Positions 8,826-17,013 of a stretch of 18,057 nt of DNA are shown here, piece by piece. Source of the stretch: CAYRHN01 sp964424115 (lineage in GTDB: Bacteria > Chloroflexota > Anaerolineae > Anaerolineales > Anaerolineaceae); the NCBI GenBank assembly GCA_964424115.1, contig CAYRHN010000036.1, positions 1 through 18,057 on the forward strand. The letters are read 5' to 3'. Numbering within the stretch: the stretch's first letter is position 1; each line of letters opens with the position of its first letter. Both the position numbers and the translations under genes were made by a program. The notes beneath the pieces were generated by a model. It was given only the letters and a program-made list of their open reading frames with translations, was not told where the DNA came from and did no database searches.

Positions 8826-9053
8826 TTTGAGCTATACTATAACTATCCCGCTCAAGAAAGGATCCTTTCTCCCTTAGAGTTATTACAATCAAGAGCTTAA
8901 GAAATCACAGAAATCCACAACGAGACAAATGCTTTTCTTAACCTTAACAAATCCAAAGCCAACCGCAGACCGCTTACCTACCCCGCCCCAATACCCCAAC
9001 CGCAGTTCACTTACACAACCGAAAATGAGTAGGAATGAGGTCTCCAGTACACC
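8826..9053. other. gene-free stretch between the OLD gene and the tRNA fragment
   Basis: No coding region is credible. It contains the 16-bp palindrome at 8855-8870 and an A/C-rich stretch up to the point where tRNA similarity begins. It is probably the end of the inserted DNA. I see no integrase, excisionase or UvrD-like gene. Confidence 0.5.
8855..8870. repeat. perfect 16-bp palindrome
   Basis: AGAAAGGATCCTTTCT is a perfect inverted repeat about 30 bases after the OLD stop codon. As RNA it could form a 6-bp stem with a GATC loop, but no U run follows, so a terminator is doubtful. An operator or recombination-associated site are alternatives. Confidence 0.4.
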
Positions 9054-9115
<62 letters not shown>

Positions 9116-9157
9116 GAGTACCAAAGAGGCCGTAAGACCCCATAACCGGCCACAGGG

Positions 9158-9180
9158 AACCGCCATTCGTGGCGGTTTTT
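9158..9180 (+). terminator. rho-independent terminator, repeat copy A
   Basis: AACCGCCA (9158-9165), a TTCG loop, TGGCGGTT (9170-9177) and a T run. An 8-bp stem with a stable TTCG tetraloop, 43 bases after the tRNA CCA, as expected for the original tRNA-Pro terminator. Confidence 0.85.
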
Positions 9181-9279
9181 GTTTGGGAGGTCGTCGGTCC
9201 CCCTACGGGGGTGTTATCAAATCCTCTCGCCCCGACAGAGTACCAAAGAGGCCGTAAGACCCCATAACCGGCCGCAGGG

Positions 9280-9303
9280 AACCGCCATTCGTGGCGGTTT
9301 TTT
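9280..9303 (+). terminator. rho-independent terminator, repeat copy B
   Basis: Same stem and TTCG loop as copy A (AACCGCCA 9280-9287, TGGCGGTT 9292-9299), followed by six T residues. Confidence 0.8.
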
Positions 9304-9307
9304 GTTT

Positions 9308-9342
9308 GATAAGGTCGTCGGTCCCCCTACGGGGGCGTTATC
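9308..9342. repeat. imperfect palindrome between repeat copies B and C
   Basis: GATAA (9308-9312) and TTATC (9338-9342) bracket the CCCCC-TAC-GGGGG hairpin (9323-9335), giving a longer interrupted stem. The matching stretch after copy A keeps the inner hairpin but lacks GATAA. It resembles an intergenic palindromic element; function unknown. Confidence 0.4.
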
Positions 9343-9404
9343 AACTCCTCTCGCCCTGAACAGAGTACCAAAGAGGCTGTAAGACCCCATAATCGGCCGC
9401 AGGG

Positions 9405-9428
9405 AACCGCCAGGATTGGCGGTTTTTT
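9405..9428 (+). terminator. rho-independent terminator, repeat copy C
   Basis: AACCGCCA (9405-9412), loop GGAT, TGGCGGTT (9417-9424) and a T run to 9428. The stem is identical to copies A and B, but the loop differs and resembles the terminator after the DUF2142 gene. Confidence 0.8.
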
Positions 9429-9441
9429 GTTTTTATGCTTA

Positions 9442-9450
9442 TGGTAAAAT
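9442..9450 (+). promoter_or_regulatory. candidate extended -10 promoter for the DUF2142 gene
   Basis: TGG plus TAAAAT fits an extended -10 element with one hexamer mismatch, 55 bases before the start codon. Only a T-rich, poor -35 lies upstream. It directly follows the last repeat terminator, where a new transcript would be expected. Confidence 0.4.
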
Positions 9451-9504
9451 CATCTCTGTTGTGTGTTCTTTTCTCGCCTCATTCCTTAATCTAACCGAGT
9501 CCCT

Positions 9505-11343
9505 ATGAAACCTCTCAAACCCGAGAACTTCTTCACCGCACTCATTCTCATTGTTGGCCTTTTGCTCGTTTTCCTCACCCCCTTTGGCGCGGGAACTGAT
9601 GAGGATACCCACCTGGGGCGCATCTGGGAAATTTCCAACGGCGCTCTGGTGCCCAACCAATACCTTTCCACCGGCGCGCATTATCCTTTCGCGTTCTATC
9701 AGATCTCTTACCGTCAGGATGTGAACCTTACCCCGGTCACGTGGGACGCCTGGAAAGAGCAAATGTCCATTCACATTGATTGGGATAACTTCATTACGCA
9801 TATTACCCGCACGCGGTATTTTCCTACATTCTATTTGCCCCAGGCCGTCATTCTGGGTGTGATGGGGCGCCTCTTAGATCTTCCGGTGGGCATTTTCTAC
9901 TATGCCATCCGCCTTTCCTACCTGCTCACCTATGCCTTGCTGTGCTATCTGGCCATCCGGATCGTTCCGATTGGAAAATGGCTGATGGGACTGGTGTGCG
10001 TGCTGCCCATGTCGTTGTTTGGGGCCACGGCCATCACCCCTGATGCGGTGATGAACGGCACGGCATTTCTCTTCATCGCCTGGATATTGGCCCTGAACCG
10101 TCCGGAGCGCAAGGATACCTTCACCCGCAAGGAATGGTTCATCACCGTCCTGCTCGTTCTGGCGGTGTGTACGCTCAAGCCGAATTGTTTTCCCCTCCTG
10201 CTGATCCTCTTCCTCGTTCCGCGCGCCAAGTTGGGCCCCAAGCCGTGGCTTGCCGCATTCCTGGCGCTCACTGCGTTGGCCGTCCTTGTGGTGGGGCTGG
10301 GCTGGAATATTCTAACCGCCTCGGAACTGGTCACCACGCCGGGCGCCGACACTTACAGCGTCTCTGAGCAGCTCAAGGGCGTCCTGGCTGAGCCGCTGCG
10401 CTTCCTTTCGGCGCTTGGCCAGACCGCTTTTCTGCGCGCTCCCGAATACCTGGTCGATCTCATCGGGGAATCGGGTTACGGCTACTGGCCGCTGCCCGCG
10501 CTGGTCTATTGGATCGCTCCGATCCTGCTTCTCCTGGCCGTGCTGAGCGACAGCCATAAGGAGCTGTTCACGGCACGGCGGCGCTGGCTGATCCTGGCGA
10601 TCTTCCTGATGGTCTATCTGGGCACCATTATTTTATTCTATTTGCTCTATAATCCCCCCGGCACCACCCTCATTCCCGGTGTGCAAGGGCGCTATTTCCT
10701 ATTTATTCTTCCGTTGCTGCTGTTGGCGCTGCTGCCTGGGCGGCCGCGCCTGCGCCTCGATCCGCGCTGGCTGCAAGGCGGCGCCCTCCTGGTCTCAGCC
10801 CTGATCGTGGCGGCCATGTTCCTGGTCTATCACCTGCCCTGCGGCGCTTCCTACTACTCCGGCGGAGCATGCCTGCTCCCTCGTTATAAGAATTTCCAAC
10901 CCGAAGCGGCCAATCCGCTGCCGCTGACCTCTTCCCAGGCGGTGTCGCAAACCTTTGTCGCAGCATGCTCCGACCTCTCCCGCATCGATCTGTGGATCCG
11001 GCAGAGTTCCGCTTCCTCCGGCGCGCTGCTGGTGGAGATCAGCGACCCTGCAACCGGGGAGACCCTGGCTTCCCGCCGGGTGGAGCCCGACGTGTATCCG
11101 GTCTACGGCTGGCTGCCGGTGGAGTTTCCCGTCATTCCCTCCGCGGACGGCAGAACCTTCCTGCTCCGCATTGCTCCGGCGGATGCCGGGGTTACCACAG
11201 GCCCCGAACTGGCCTATTTTACCCGTGATGAATACACCGACGGCCAATTCACCCTGGATAACCAGGCCCAGGAGGGCGATCTGCTCTTCCGTTACGGCTG
11301 TCGGGTGGGCTGGGAGAAGATCTTCCCGTCTGCCAAACCGTAG
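9505..11343 (+). CDS. DUF2142-type polytopic membrane protein
   Basis: A 612-residue integral membrane protein of the DUF2142 kind, often found near cell-surface polysaccharide genes and related in layout to GT-C glycosyltransferases; its substrate is unknown. After a first membrane segment (about 10-27), the acidic motif TDED at 31-34 (GTDEDTHLGRIWEISNG) occupies the place of the family's DEP/H-type loop motif. About ten hydrophobic segments follow, including about 140-155, 158-175, 210-238, 249-268, 332-347, 362-382, 396-411 and 425-443. PGVQGRYF at 391-398 is a further family-like motif. Residues about 470-605 form a soluble, beta-rich C-terminal domain, probably extracytoplasmic. The start ATG 9505 has only a weak ribosome-binding site. 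The gene is GC-rich, has its own terminator, and looks unrelated to restriction, so it may be resident sequence at the boundary. Confidence 0.75.
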   Translation: MKPLKPENFFTALILIVGLLLVFLTPFGAGTDEDTHLGRIWEISNGALVPNQYLSTGAHYPFAFYQISYRQDVNLTPVTWDAWKEQMSIHIDWDNFITHITRTRYFPTFYLPQAVILGVMGRLLDLPVGIFYYAIRLSYLLTYALLCYLAIRIVPIGKWLMGLVCVLPMSLFGATAITPDAVMNGTAFLFIAWILALNRPERKDTFTRKEWFITVLLVLAVCTLKPNCFPLLLILFLVPRAKLGPKPWLAAFLALTALAVLVVGLGWNILTASELVTTPGADTYSVSEQLKGVLAEPLRFLSALGQTAFLRAPEYLVDLIGESGYGYWPLPALVYWIAPILLLLAVLSDSHKELFTARRRWLILAIFLMVYLGTIILFYLLYNPPGTTLIPGVQGRYFLFILPLLLLALLPGRPRLRLDPRWLQGGALLVSALIVAAMFLVYHLPCGASYYSGGACLLPRYKNFQPEAANPLPLTSSQAVSQTFVAACSDLSRIDLWIRQSSASSGALLVEISDPATGETLASRRVEPDVYPVYGWLPVEFPVIPSADGRTFLLRIAPADAGVTTGPELAYFTRDEYTDGQFTLDNQAQEGDLLFRYGCRVGWEKIFPSAKP

Positions 11344-11361
11344 CAGCCGCCGATCCAACAA

Positions 11362-11387
11362 AAAACCGCCAGGAATGGCGGTTTTTT
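11362..11387 (+). terminator. rho-independent terminator after the DUF2142 gene
   Basis: AAAACCGCCA (11362-11371), loop GGAA, TGGCGGTTTT (11376-11385) and more T. It begins 19 bases after the stop. The A-rich 5' side makes it possibly bidirectional. Its core stem is the same as in the three repeat terminators. Confidence 0.88.
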
Positions 11388-11438
11388 GTCTCGGGTGATC
11401 AGTTTTCCGGCTTGGGTGGGATTAATCAGGTGGATTGG

Positions 11439-11467
11439 TTGTGCTTTTTCCAATTCTGGGATAAGAT
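11439..11467 (+). promoter_or_regulatory. candidate sigma70 promoter for hsdR
   Basis: TTGTGC (11439-11444), a 17-base spacer and TAAGAT (11462-11467). The -35 keeps TTG and the -10 matches 4 of 6. It lies 56 bases before the hsdR start and after the preceding terminator, which supports it. Confidence 0.35.
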
Positions 11468-11522
11468 TTAACCATCAAAAGCAAGGTTAAGGTTTAATAC
11501 CGCACTTACCGGGGAAACCCAC

Positions 11523-14267
11523 ATGCATGATATTAACGAAGCGCGAACTCGAAAAGAGATGATCGATCCAGCCCTGGAAAAAGCGGGCTGGTTCCTGCGC
11601 GACCACAACCGGGTCAAGATTGAGATGCCGGTTGCAGGGTATGACACTGAACCCTGGGACGGGGTCACCGACTACTGCCTGTGCCGCGACAACGGGGAGG
11701 TGCTGGCGGTGGTGGAAGCTAAGCGAACCTCTAGAAACCCTCAATTGGCTGAAGCACAAGGGGTGTACTACGCGCGAGAGATCGCCAAACACCAGAGCTT
11801 TACCCCCTTTGTTTTCCTGGCCAACGGTTACGAGATCTATTTCATGGAAGTGGAGCGAATCTCCAAGCACCTGGAGGCGGGCTTTTTCTCCCCGGCAGAC
11901 CTGGAAAATCTGCTCTTCATCCGCCAGCAGGGTACACCTCCCGGGCAAATGCCAATTGATAATGCGATCGTGGACCGCCCTTACCAGCACGAAGCCATTC
12001 GGCGCGTCAGCGAAGCCCTGGAGCAGGGCAAGCGCAAAGCGCTGCTGGTGATGGCGACCGGCACCGGCAAGACGCGCACCGCGATGGGGTTGATCGATGT
12101 CTTTCTGCGCGCCAACCAGGCCCGCAAGATCCTCTTTGTCGCCGACCGGGATGCGCTGGTCGATCAGGCAATCCACAAGGGTTTTATGAGGTACATTCCG
12201 AATGAGCCGTGCGTGCGCCTGCATTCCTGGGATCTGGATAAATCCAAACGCCTGTATGCAGTCACCCTGCAAACCCTCAGCAACTGCTTCGAGCAGTTCA
12301 GCCCGGCTTACTTTGACCTGATCATCTTCGACGAGGTGCACCGCTCGATCTTTAATAAGTTCAATGAAGTGCTGGAATACTTCGACGCGCGCATGATCGG
12401 CCTGACCGCCACCCCGGCCCAATACGTGGACCGCAATACCTTCAACGCCTTCGGCTGCTATGACCGCAGGCCCACCTATCTCTATTCCTACGAGCAGGCC
12501 ATCGCTGACGGCTACCTGGTGGATTATGATCCGTATGCGGCGCAAACCCACTTCCAACGCGAGGGCATCCGCGGCGCGGATTTGAGCGAGGAGGACCGCA
12601 ATGCGCTGATCGAGCAGGGCATTGACCCGGACGAGATCGATTACACAGGTTCGGACCTGGAAAAGGAGGTCACCAACCGCCACACCCTGCGCCTGCAATG
12701 GGAAGAGATCATGCAGGTTTGCCGCAAGGATGCCTCGGGCCAACTGCCCGGCAAGACAATCCTCTTTGCGATGACGCAAGAGCATGCCCTGCGCCTGGAA
12801 GCCGCTTTCCACGAGATGTACCCACAGTTCCCCAACCTGGTTTCGGTCATCACCCACAAATCCGAATACCGCGGCACGTTGATCGACAATTTCACCCACC
12901 ACTCCATGCCGCGCATTGCCATTTCGGTGGATATGCTGGACACCGGCATCGACGTGCCGGAGGTGGTCAATCTGGTCTTTATGAAACCGGTCCAGTCACC
13001 GATCAAGCTGCACCAGATGATCGGACGCGGCACGCGCTGCGAAGCCGCCTGCGAACACCTGGATTGGCTGCCGGATGGGCACAAGACCGGCTTTATAGTG
13101 ATCGACTTCTGGGAGAATAATTTCAGCCGGGACGCCGTAGAAGCAGTGGACACTTCGGTGCCGGTGCTGGTGACCATCTTCAACACGCGCCTTAAGCTGC
13201 TGGAGCATTACCTGGATTCGCCATCCGATCCGCAGTACCAGCGCACCATCGACCTCCTGCGCGAGATGCTGGCGCGCATCCCCACCAACTCTTTCACCGT
13301 CAAGCGCGTCCTGCCGCAGATCGAACAGGCCTGGCAGGATTCCTTCTGGTCTTACCTGATCACTCCCACCAAACTGGACTTCCTGCGCACGCAGGTCGGC
13401 CCGCTGCTGCGCCTGGCCCCGGATGTGGATGTGGCCGCCGAGACCTTCACCAGCAAGGTCGAGCGCTTGAAGTTGCTGCTCGCCACCGGCAAGGAACCCG
13501 CTGCAACGGTCCAATCGATCCTCGAGGATGTGGCCAGCCTGCCGAAATTTGTCTATGAGGATGAACAGCTTGGCCCGCTGGCGCAAATGTGCTCGGCGGA
13601 TTCTCTGCTGCATGCCGCGCCGGAGCAGTTGGACCGCCTGCGCGAGGGGCTGGCCGGGCAGATGAAGAACAAGCGCCGCGAGCGCCCCTTCCTCACCCTG
13701 GATTTGCAGGATTACATCGCCATCAGCGGCTACATCCTGCTCACCCGCAGCGGTAAGCAGATGTATGTGGCCGAGTACCGCCGCCAGGTGGAACAGCGTA
13801 TCCTCGACCTGGTCTCTGGCAATCCGGCCATCCAGGCTGTCCAGCGCAGCGAGCCGGTGGATGACTGGATGTTGTTGGAACTGGAGCGTACCCTGCAGGA
13901 GGTTCTGGGGAGTGAGTTGGAATATTCTGCTGAGAACATCCGCAAGGCTTACGGGGTCAAGGTGGACAGCGTCCTGGGATTCCTGCGCCGCGTGCTGGAA
14001 CTGGACACGCTGCCCGATTATACCCAGATCGTCCAGCACCGCTTTGACGAATACATCACCAGCCACAATTACAATGCCGACCAGATCCGCTTCCTGCGCG
14101 CGGTGCAGAGCGTCTTCTTGCAAAAGCGCCGCCTGCAACCCGCCGACCTGTATGCCCCACCCCTGACCAACTTTGGGCAGGATGCGGTGGAGCGGTGGTT
14201 TGAGGAGAAAGAAATTTCCGAGTTGATCCAGTTCACCGGATTATTGGAGCTGCGATCAACTGTCTAG
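11523..14267 (+). CDS. hsdR: type I restriction enzyme R subunit
   Basis: Motor and nuclease subunit of a type I restriction-modification complex: binds the HsdM/HsdS core, translocates DNA with ATP and cuts away from the recognition site. In 914 residues: N-terminal HsdR nuclease domain with D47/D50 region and VVEAKR (E65, K67) of a PD-(D/E)xK core; Walker A ATGTGKT at 178-184; DEVH at 270-273 (FDEVHRS); TATP at 295-298; later MLDTGIDVPEVVNLVFMK and QMIGRGTRC of the second RecA domain. The C-terminal third matches the expected EcoEI-type R C-terminal helical region that contacts the methylase. Length is normal and no key motif is missing. Start ATG 11523 follows GGGGA at 11511-11515. GC-rich, like hsdM. 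An 85-base gap with a strong promoter separates it from the DUF3800 gene. Confidence 0.92.
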   Translation: MHDINEARTRKEMIDPALEKAGWFLRDHNRVKIEMPVAGYDTEPWDGVTDYCLCRDNGEVLAVVEAKRTSRNPQLAEAQGVYYAREIAKHQSFTPFVFLANGYEIYFMEVERISKHLEAGFFSPADLENLLFIRQQGTPPGQMPIDNAIVDRPYQHEAIRRVSEALEQGKRKALLVMATGTGKTRTAMGLIDVFLRANQARKILFVADRDALVDQAIHKGFMRYIPNEPCVRLHSWDLDKSKRLYAVTLQTLSNCFEQFSPAYFDLIIFDEVHRSIFNKFNEVLEYFDARMIGLTATPAQYVDRNTFNAFGCYDRRPTYLYSYEQAIADGYLVDYDPYAAQTHFQREGIRGADLSEEDRNALIEQGIDPDEIDYTGSDLEKEVTNRHTLRLQWEEIMQVCRKDASGQLPGKTILFAMTQEHALRLEAAFHEMYPQFPNLVSVITHKSEYRGTLIDNFTHHSMPRIAISVDMLDTGIDVPEVVNLVFMKPVQSPIKLHQMIGRGTRCEAACEHLDWLPDGHKTGFIVIDFWENNFSRDAVEAVDTSVPVLVTIFNTRLKLLEHYLDSPSDPQYQRTIDLLREMLARIPTNSFTVKRVLPQIEQAWQDSFWSYLITPTKLDFLRTQVGPLLRLAPDVDVAAETFTSKVERLKLLLATGKEPAATVQSILEDVASLPKFVYEDEQLGPLAQMCSADSLLHAAPEQLDRLREGLAGQMKNKRRERPFLTLDLQDYIAISGYILLTRSGKQMYVAEYRRQVEQRILDLVSGNPAIQAVQRSEPVDDWMLLELERTLQEVLGSELEYSAENIRKAYGVKVDSVLGFLRRVLELDTLPDYTQIVQHRFDEYITSHNYNADQIRFLRAVQSVFLQKRRLQPADLYAPPLTNFGQDAVERWFEEKEISELIQFTGLLELRSTV

Positions 14268-14288
14268 GAGATTTAAGATTAAAAATGA

Positions 14289-14316
14289 TTGAAAAGGCCC
14301 TATTTCATCCTATAAT
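14289..14316 (+). promoter_or_regulatory. strong sigma70-like promoter for the DUF3800 gene
   Basis: TTGAAA (14289-14294), a 16-base spacer and a consensus TATAAT (14311-14316). Transcription should start near 14323, about 30 bases before the ATG at 14353. It is the best promoter in the window and could also drive hsdM and hsdS. Confidence 0.65.
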
Positions 14317-14352
14317 AACCATACAAGAAATATTGTTCTAAAAGGATGGTTT

Positions 14353-15180
14353 ATGGATGCTAATCTTTCAATTCAAAAATATTTTGTAGACGAGGCTGGG
14401 GATGGAGTACTCTTTAATAAAAAAGGCCAGGAGCTTCTCGGAACCGAAGGGTGCTCACGCTTTTTTATGCTCGGTCTCTTATGGATTGAAGATTCAGCAT
14501 CTTTGATTGCTGATTTAAACAGTTTGCGTGCCAATTTACTGAATGACCCATATTTCAAAGGGGTGCCGTCTATGCAAGTATCGGAACGCAAAACTGCCTT
14601 TGCTTTCCATGCCAAAGACGACGTCCCGGAAGTCAGACGCGAAGTTTTTGCGCTTTTATCCCAACGCAACGATTTGCATTTTTCAGTTGTAATCCGCGAC
14701 AAAGAAAAATTACTTGCCTATGTGCGTCAGCGCAATCAGGAGGATCCTGCTTATCGATATAACCCAAATGAATTATACGATTATCTAGTGCGAAGGCTAT
14801 TTCGAGATCGCCTGCATAAACACGATCTTTATCCAATCTATTTCGCGCGCCGTGGCAATTCTGACCGTACCCAAGCACTGCAAGATGCGCTAGACCAATC
14901 CAAACAGCGCTTTGCGGACAAATTTCATCGCCCTTTGGCTGCTTCCAAAATTGCCGTTTTACCAGTCTATCCAAAAGATATTCCGGAATTGCAGGTAGTG
15001 GATTATTTCTTATGGTCTGTTCAACGCTTGTTTGAAAAGGCAGAAGACCGTTATGTATCTATTTTGGCCCCCTCCATCCGCCTGGTGGTAGATTTGGATG
15101 ATCATCGTACCGCAAGATATGGATGTTATTACGACAAGAATCACCCGCTAACTTATGATACGATTAAGGATAGAAAATAA
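14353..15180 (+). CDS. DUF3800 domain protein inside the type I locus
   Basis: A 275-residue DUF3800 protein, a family with a predicted RNase H-like fold, often found among restriction and defence genes; biochemical role unproven. The sequence shows the characteristic N-terminal acidic strand KYFVDEAGD (D13, E14, D17), a middle FHAKDD segment (85-90), and a C-terminal helix ELQVVDYFLWSVQR with D217, the pattern of acids expected at an RNase H-like active site. Start ATG 14353 has AAAGGA 6 bases upstream. It sits between hsdR and hsdM in the same direction, has its own promoter, and its base composition is intermediate between the GC-rich hsd genes and the AT-rich accessory genes, consistent with later insertion. 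It may be a nuclease accessory or a regulator; family call fairly sure, function unknown. Confidence 0.75.
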   Translation: MDANLSIQKYFVDEAGDGVLFNKKGQELLGTEGCSRFFMLGLLWIEDSASLIADLNSLRANLLNDPYFKGVPSMQVSERKTAFAFHAKDDVPEVRREVFALLSQRNDLHFSVVIRDKEKLLAYVRQRNQEDPAYRYNPNELYDYLVRRLFRDRLHKHDLYPIYFARRGNSDRTQALQDALDQSKQRFADKFHRPLAASKIAVLPVYPKDIPELQVVDYFLWSVQRLFEKAEDRYVSILAPSIRLVVDLDDHRTARYGCYYDKNHPLTYDTIKDRK

Positions 15181-15196
15181 AAAACCAGGGATATAG

Positions 15197-15222
15197 GGTA
15201 ACCGGACCGCAGTCTGGTAACC
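15197..15222 (+). repeat. hairpin between DUF3800 and hsdM
   Basis: GGT-A-ACCGGAC (15197-15207), loop CGCA, GTCTGGT-A-ACC (15212-15222): ten pairs including one G-U, with a single A/A mismatch. No T run follows, so it is not a classical terminator. It could be an attenuating or processing structure, or a protein-binding site, in the hsdM leader. Confidence 0.45.
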
Positions 15223-15288
15223 ACACGGCATGAAGCCGAATTTCGTCTCTGGCTCTTTTATTATACAACATCTTGTCAAGTTTTTTAT

Positions 15289-15293
15289 AAGGA
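15289..15293 (+). promoter_or_regulatory. ribosome-binding site supporting the TTG start of hsdM
   Basis: AAGGA lies 7 bases before the TTG at 15301. The next in-frame ATG (codon 27) falls inside the conserved N-terminal region, so TTG is the likely start. Confidence 0.55.
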
Positions 15294-15300
15294 CTTTCCC

Positions 15301-17013
15301 TTGCTCACCAACCCCCAACTCCGCTCACAGGTCGACCAGCTCTGGAACAAATTCTGGGCTGGCGGCCTTTCCAACCCGATGGACGCCATTGAGCAGTTCT
15401 CTTACCTGCTCTTTCTCAAGCGCCTGGACGATGCCGAGAACGCCGCCCAGCGACAGGCCAAACGCCTCAACCAGCCCTTCGCCCCGCGCGTGCCGGAAGA
15501 GATGCGCTGGAGCCGCTGGACCAACTTCAAGGCCGAGCTGGCGCTTAAGCACCTCAAGGAGGTGGTCTTCCCCTGGTTCCGCACCCTGGGCGAATCGGGC
15601 AGTTCCTTCGAGCGCTACATGCAGAACGCCGAGTGCAAGATCAACAAGCCCAGCCTGCTGATCGAGGCCTGCAAGCTGATCGACGAGATGCACATCTCTG
15701 AGCAAAACTTGGATGTGCAGGGCGACCTGTACGAGTATCTGCTTTCCATGCTCAACACCGCCGGGCGCAACGGGCAGTTCCGCACCCCGCGCCATATCGT
15801 GCGCATGATGGTGCAGATGATCGCCCCGCGCCCCGGCGAGCGCATCGGCGACCTGGCGGCCGGCACGGGCGGCTTTCTGGTCAATGCCTACCAGTACATC
15901 CTGGAGAGCCACACCTCGCCGAACATTCTCACCTACGACGCGGATGGCTGGCCGCACAACCTGATCGGAGACCAGCTTACCCCCGAGAAATTGGCTTTTT
16001 TGCGCACGCCCAAAGCCCTGCGCGGCTTCGATAACGATTCGGGCATGACCATGCTGCGCATCGGCTCGATGAATCTGATCCTGCACGGCATCGAGTCGCC
16101 CCAGTTCTTCTACATGGACACCCTTTCCGACAAGTTCAAGGACGAGGCCGATTACGACGTCATCCTGATGAACCCGCCCTTCAAGGGCGCGGTGGACGCC
16201 AGCGACATGGGCAAGGGCCTGGCTGCCGCCGGAACCACCAAGAGCGAACTGCTCTTCCTGTACCTGATCCTGCGCGCGCTGGAGATGGGCGGGCGCTGCG
16301 CGGTGATCGTCCCGGATGGGGTGCTGTTCGGCTCCAGCCGCGCGCATGTCAATTTGCGCCGCAAGCTGGTGGAGGAGAACCGCCTGGACGGGGTCATCTC
16401 GATGCCCGGCGGGGTCTTCAAACCCTATGCCGGGGTTTCCACCGCGGTACTGTTCTTCACCCGCGGGGCCAAAACCGAAGATATCTGGTTCTACGATATG
16501 TCGGCGGACGGCTTTTCGCTGGACGACAAGCGCCTGCCCACCGCCGAGAACGATATTCCGGATATCCTGGAGTGTTGGCAGAAGCGCAAGGATGCCGAAT
16601 TCAACACCCGCCGCGGGCAGCGCGCCGCCGAATTGAACGGCTTGCTGGCCCCGCTGCACGCCGAGCGCCTGGCGCTGGAAGGCGAGATCCACCGCCTGAC
16701 CTTTGAGCAAGCCCTTTCTCCCGACGGCGACGGCCCCACCGCGCAGGCCCTGGCCGAGGCCAAAACTCACCAAGAGGAACTGCGCGTGCGTCTGCGCCCC
16801 CTGCAGGCCGAGGCGCAGCAGCTTGCCCGCCAGTTCTGGGTCAGCAAGGAGCAGGTCAAGAACAATAAATACGACCTGTCCGCCTCGCGCTACCGCCAGG
16901 CTGATGCCGAGGAGGCCTATTATGAGCAGCCGCAGGTGACGCTGGAGCGCATGGCGCAATTGGAAGCGGTGATTGCGGAAGAGATTGCGATTTTACAAAA
17001 GAAATTGAAATGA
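15301..17013 (+). CDS. hsdM: type I DNA methyltransferase M subunit
   Basis: Adenine-N6 methyltransferase subunit of the type I system; two copies combine with one HsdS to methylate the bipartite target. Residues 1-150 are the helical HsdM N-terminal domain (QLWNKFWAGGLSNPMDAIEQ onward). The catalytic domain follows, with QFRTPRHIVRMMV before it, SAM-binding motif I DLAAGTGGFL at 184-193, and catalytic motif IV NPPF at 291-294 (DVILMNPPFKG), gamma-class order. About residues 430-520 form a long helical, coiled-coil-like stretch (Glu/Ala/Leu-rich), followed by NNKYDLSASRYR, the usual C-terminal signature of the family. Length 570 is at the long end of the family because of this helical segment. 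GC-rich. The stop TGA overlaps the hsdS ATG by ATGA, so M and S are translationally coupled. Confidence 0.93.
   Translation: MLTNPQLRSQVDQLWNKFWAGGLSNPMDAIEQFSYLLFLKRLDDAENAAQRQAKRLNQPFAPRVPEEMRWSRWTNFKAELALKHLKEVVFPWFRTLGESGSSFERYMQNAECKINKPSLLIEACKLIDEMHISEQNLDVQGDLYEYLLSMLNTAGRNGQFRTPRHIVRMMVQMIAPRPGERIGDLAAGTGGFLVNAYQYILESHTSPNILTYDADGWPHNLIGDQLTPEKLAFLRTPKALRGFDNDSGMTMLRIGSMNLILHGIESPQFFYMDTLSDKFKDEADYDVILMNPPFKGAVDASDMGKGLAAAGTTKSELLFLYLILRALEMGGRCAVIVPDGVLFGSSRAHVNLRRKLVEENRLDGVISMPGGVFKPYAGVSTAVLFFTRGAKTEDIWFYDMSADGFSLDDKRLPTAENDIPDILECWQKRKDAEFNTRRGQRAAELNGLLAPLHAERLALEGEIHRLTFEQALSPDGDGPTAQALAEAKTHQEELRVRLRPLQAEAQQLARQFWVSKEQVKNNKYDLSASRYRQADAEEAYYEQPQVTLERMAQLEAVIAEEIAILQKKLK

Noticed and set aside
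7149..9053. Gabija system (GajA plus GajB)
   Set aside because: The OLD-family gene is present, but no UvrD/GajB-like helicase follows; the next 228 bases are non-coding.
11487..12902. 471-codon minus-strand ORF, and a similar one at 12996-14138
   Set aside because: Both are antisense shadows of hsdR, whose helicase and nuclease motifs are continuous on the plus strand.
15325..16959. 544-codon minus-strand ORF
   Set aside because: Antisense of hsdM, open only because of GC-rich codon bias; composition is Gly/Ala/Val/Gln-rich with no motifs.
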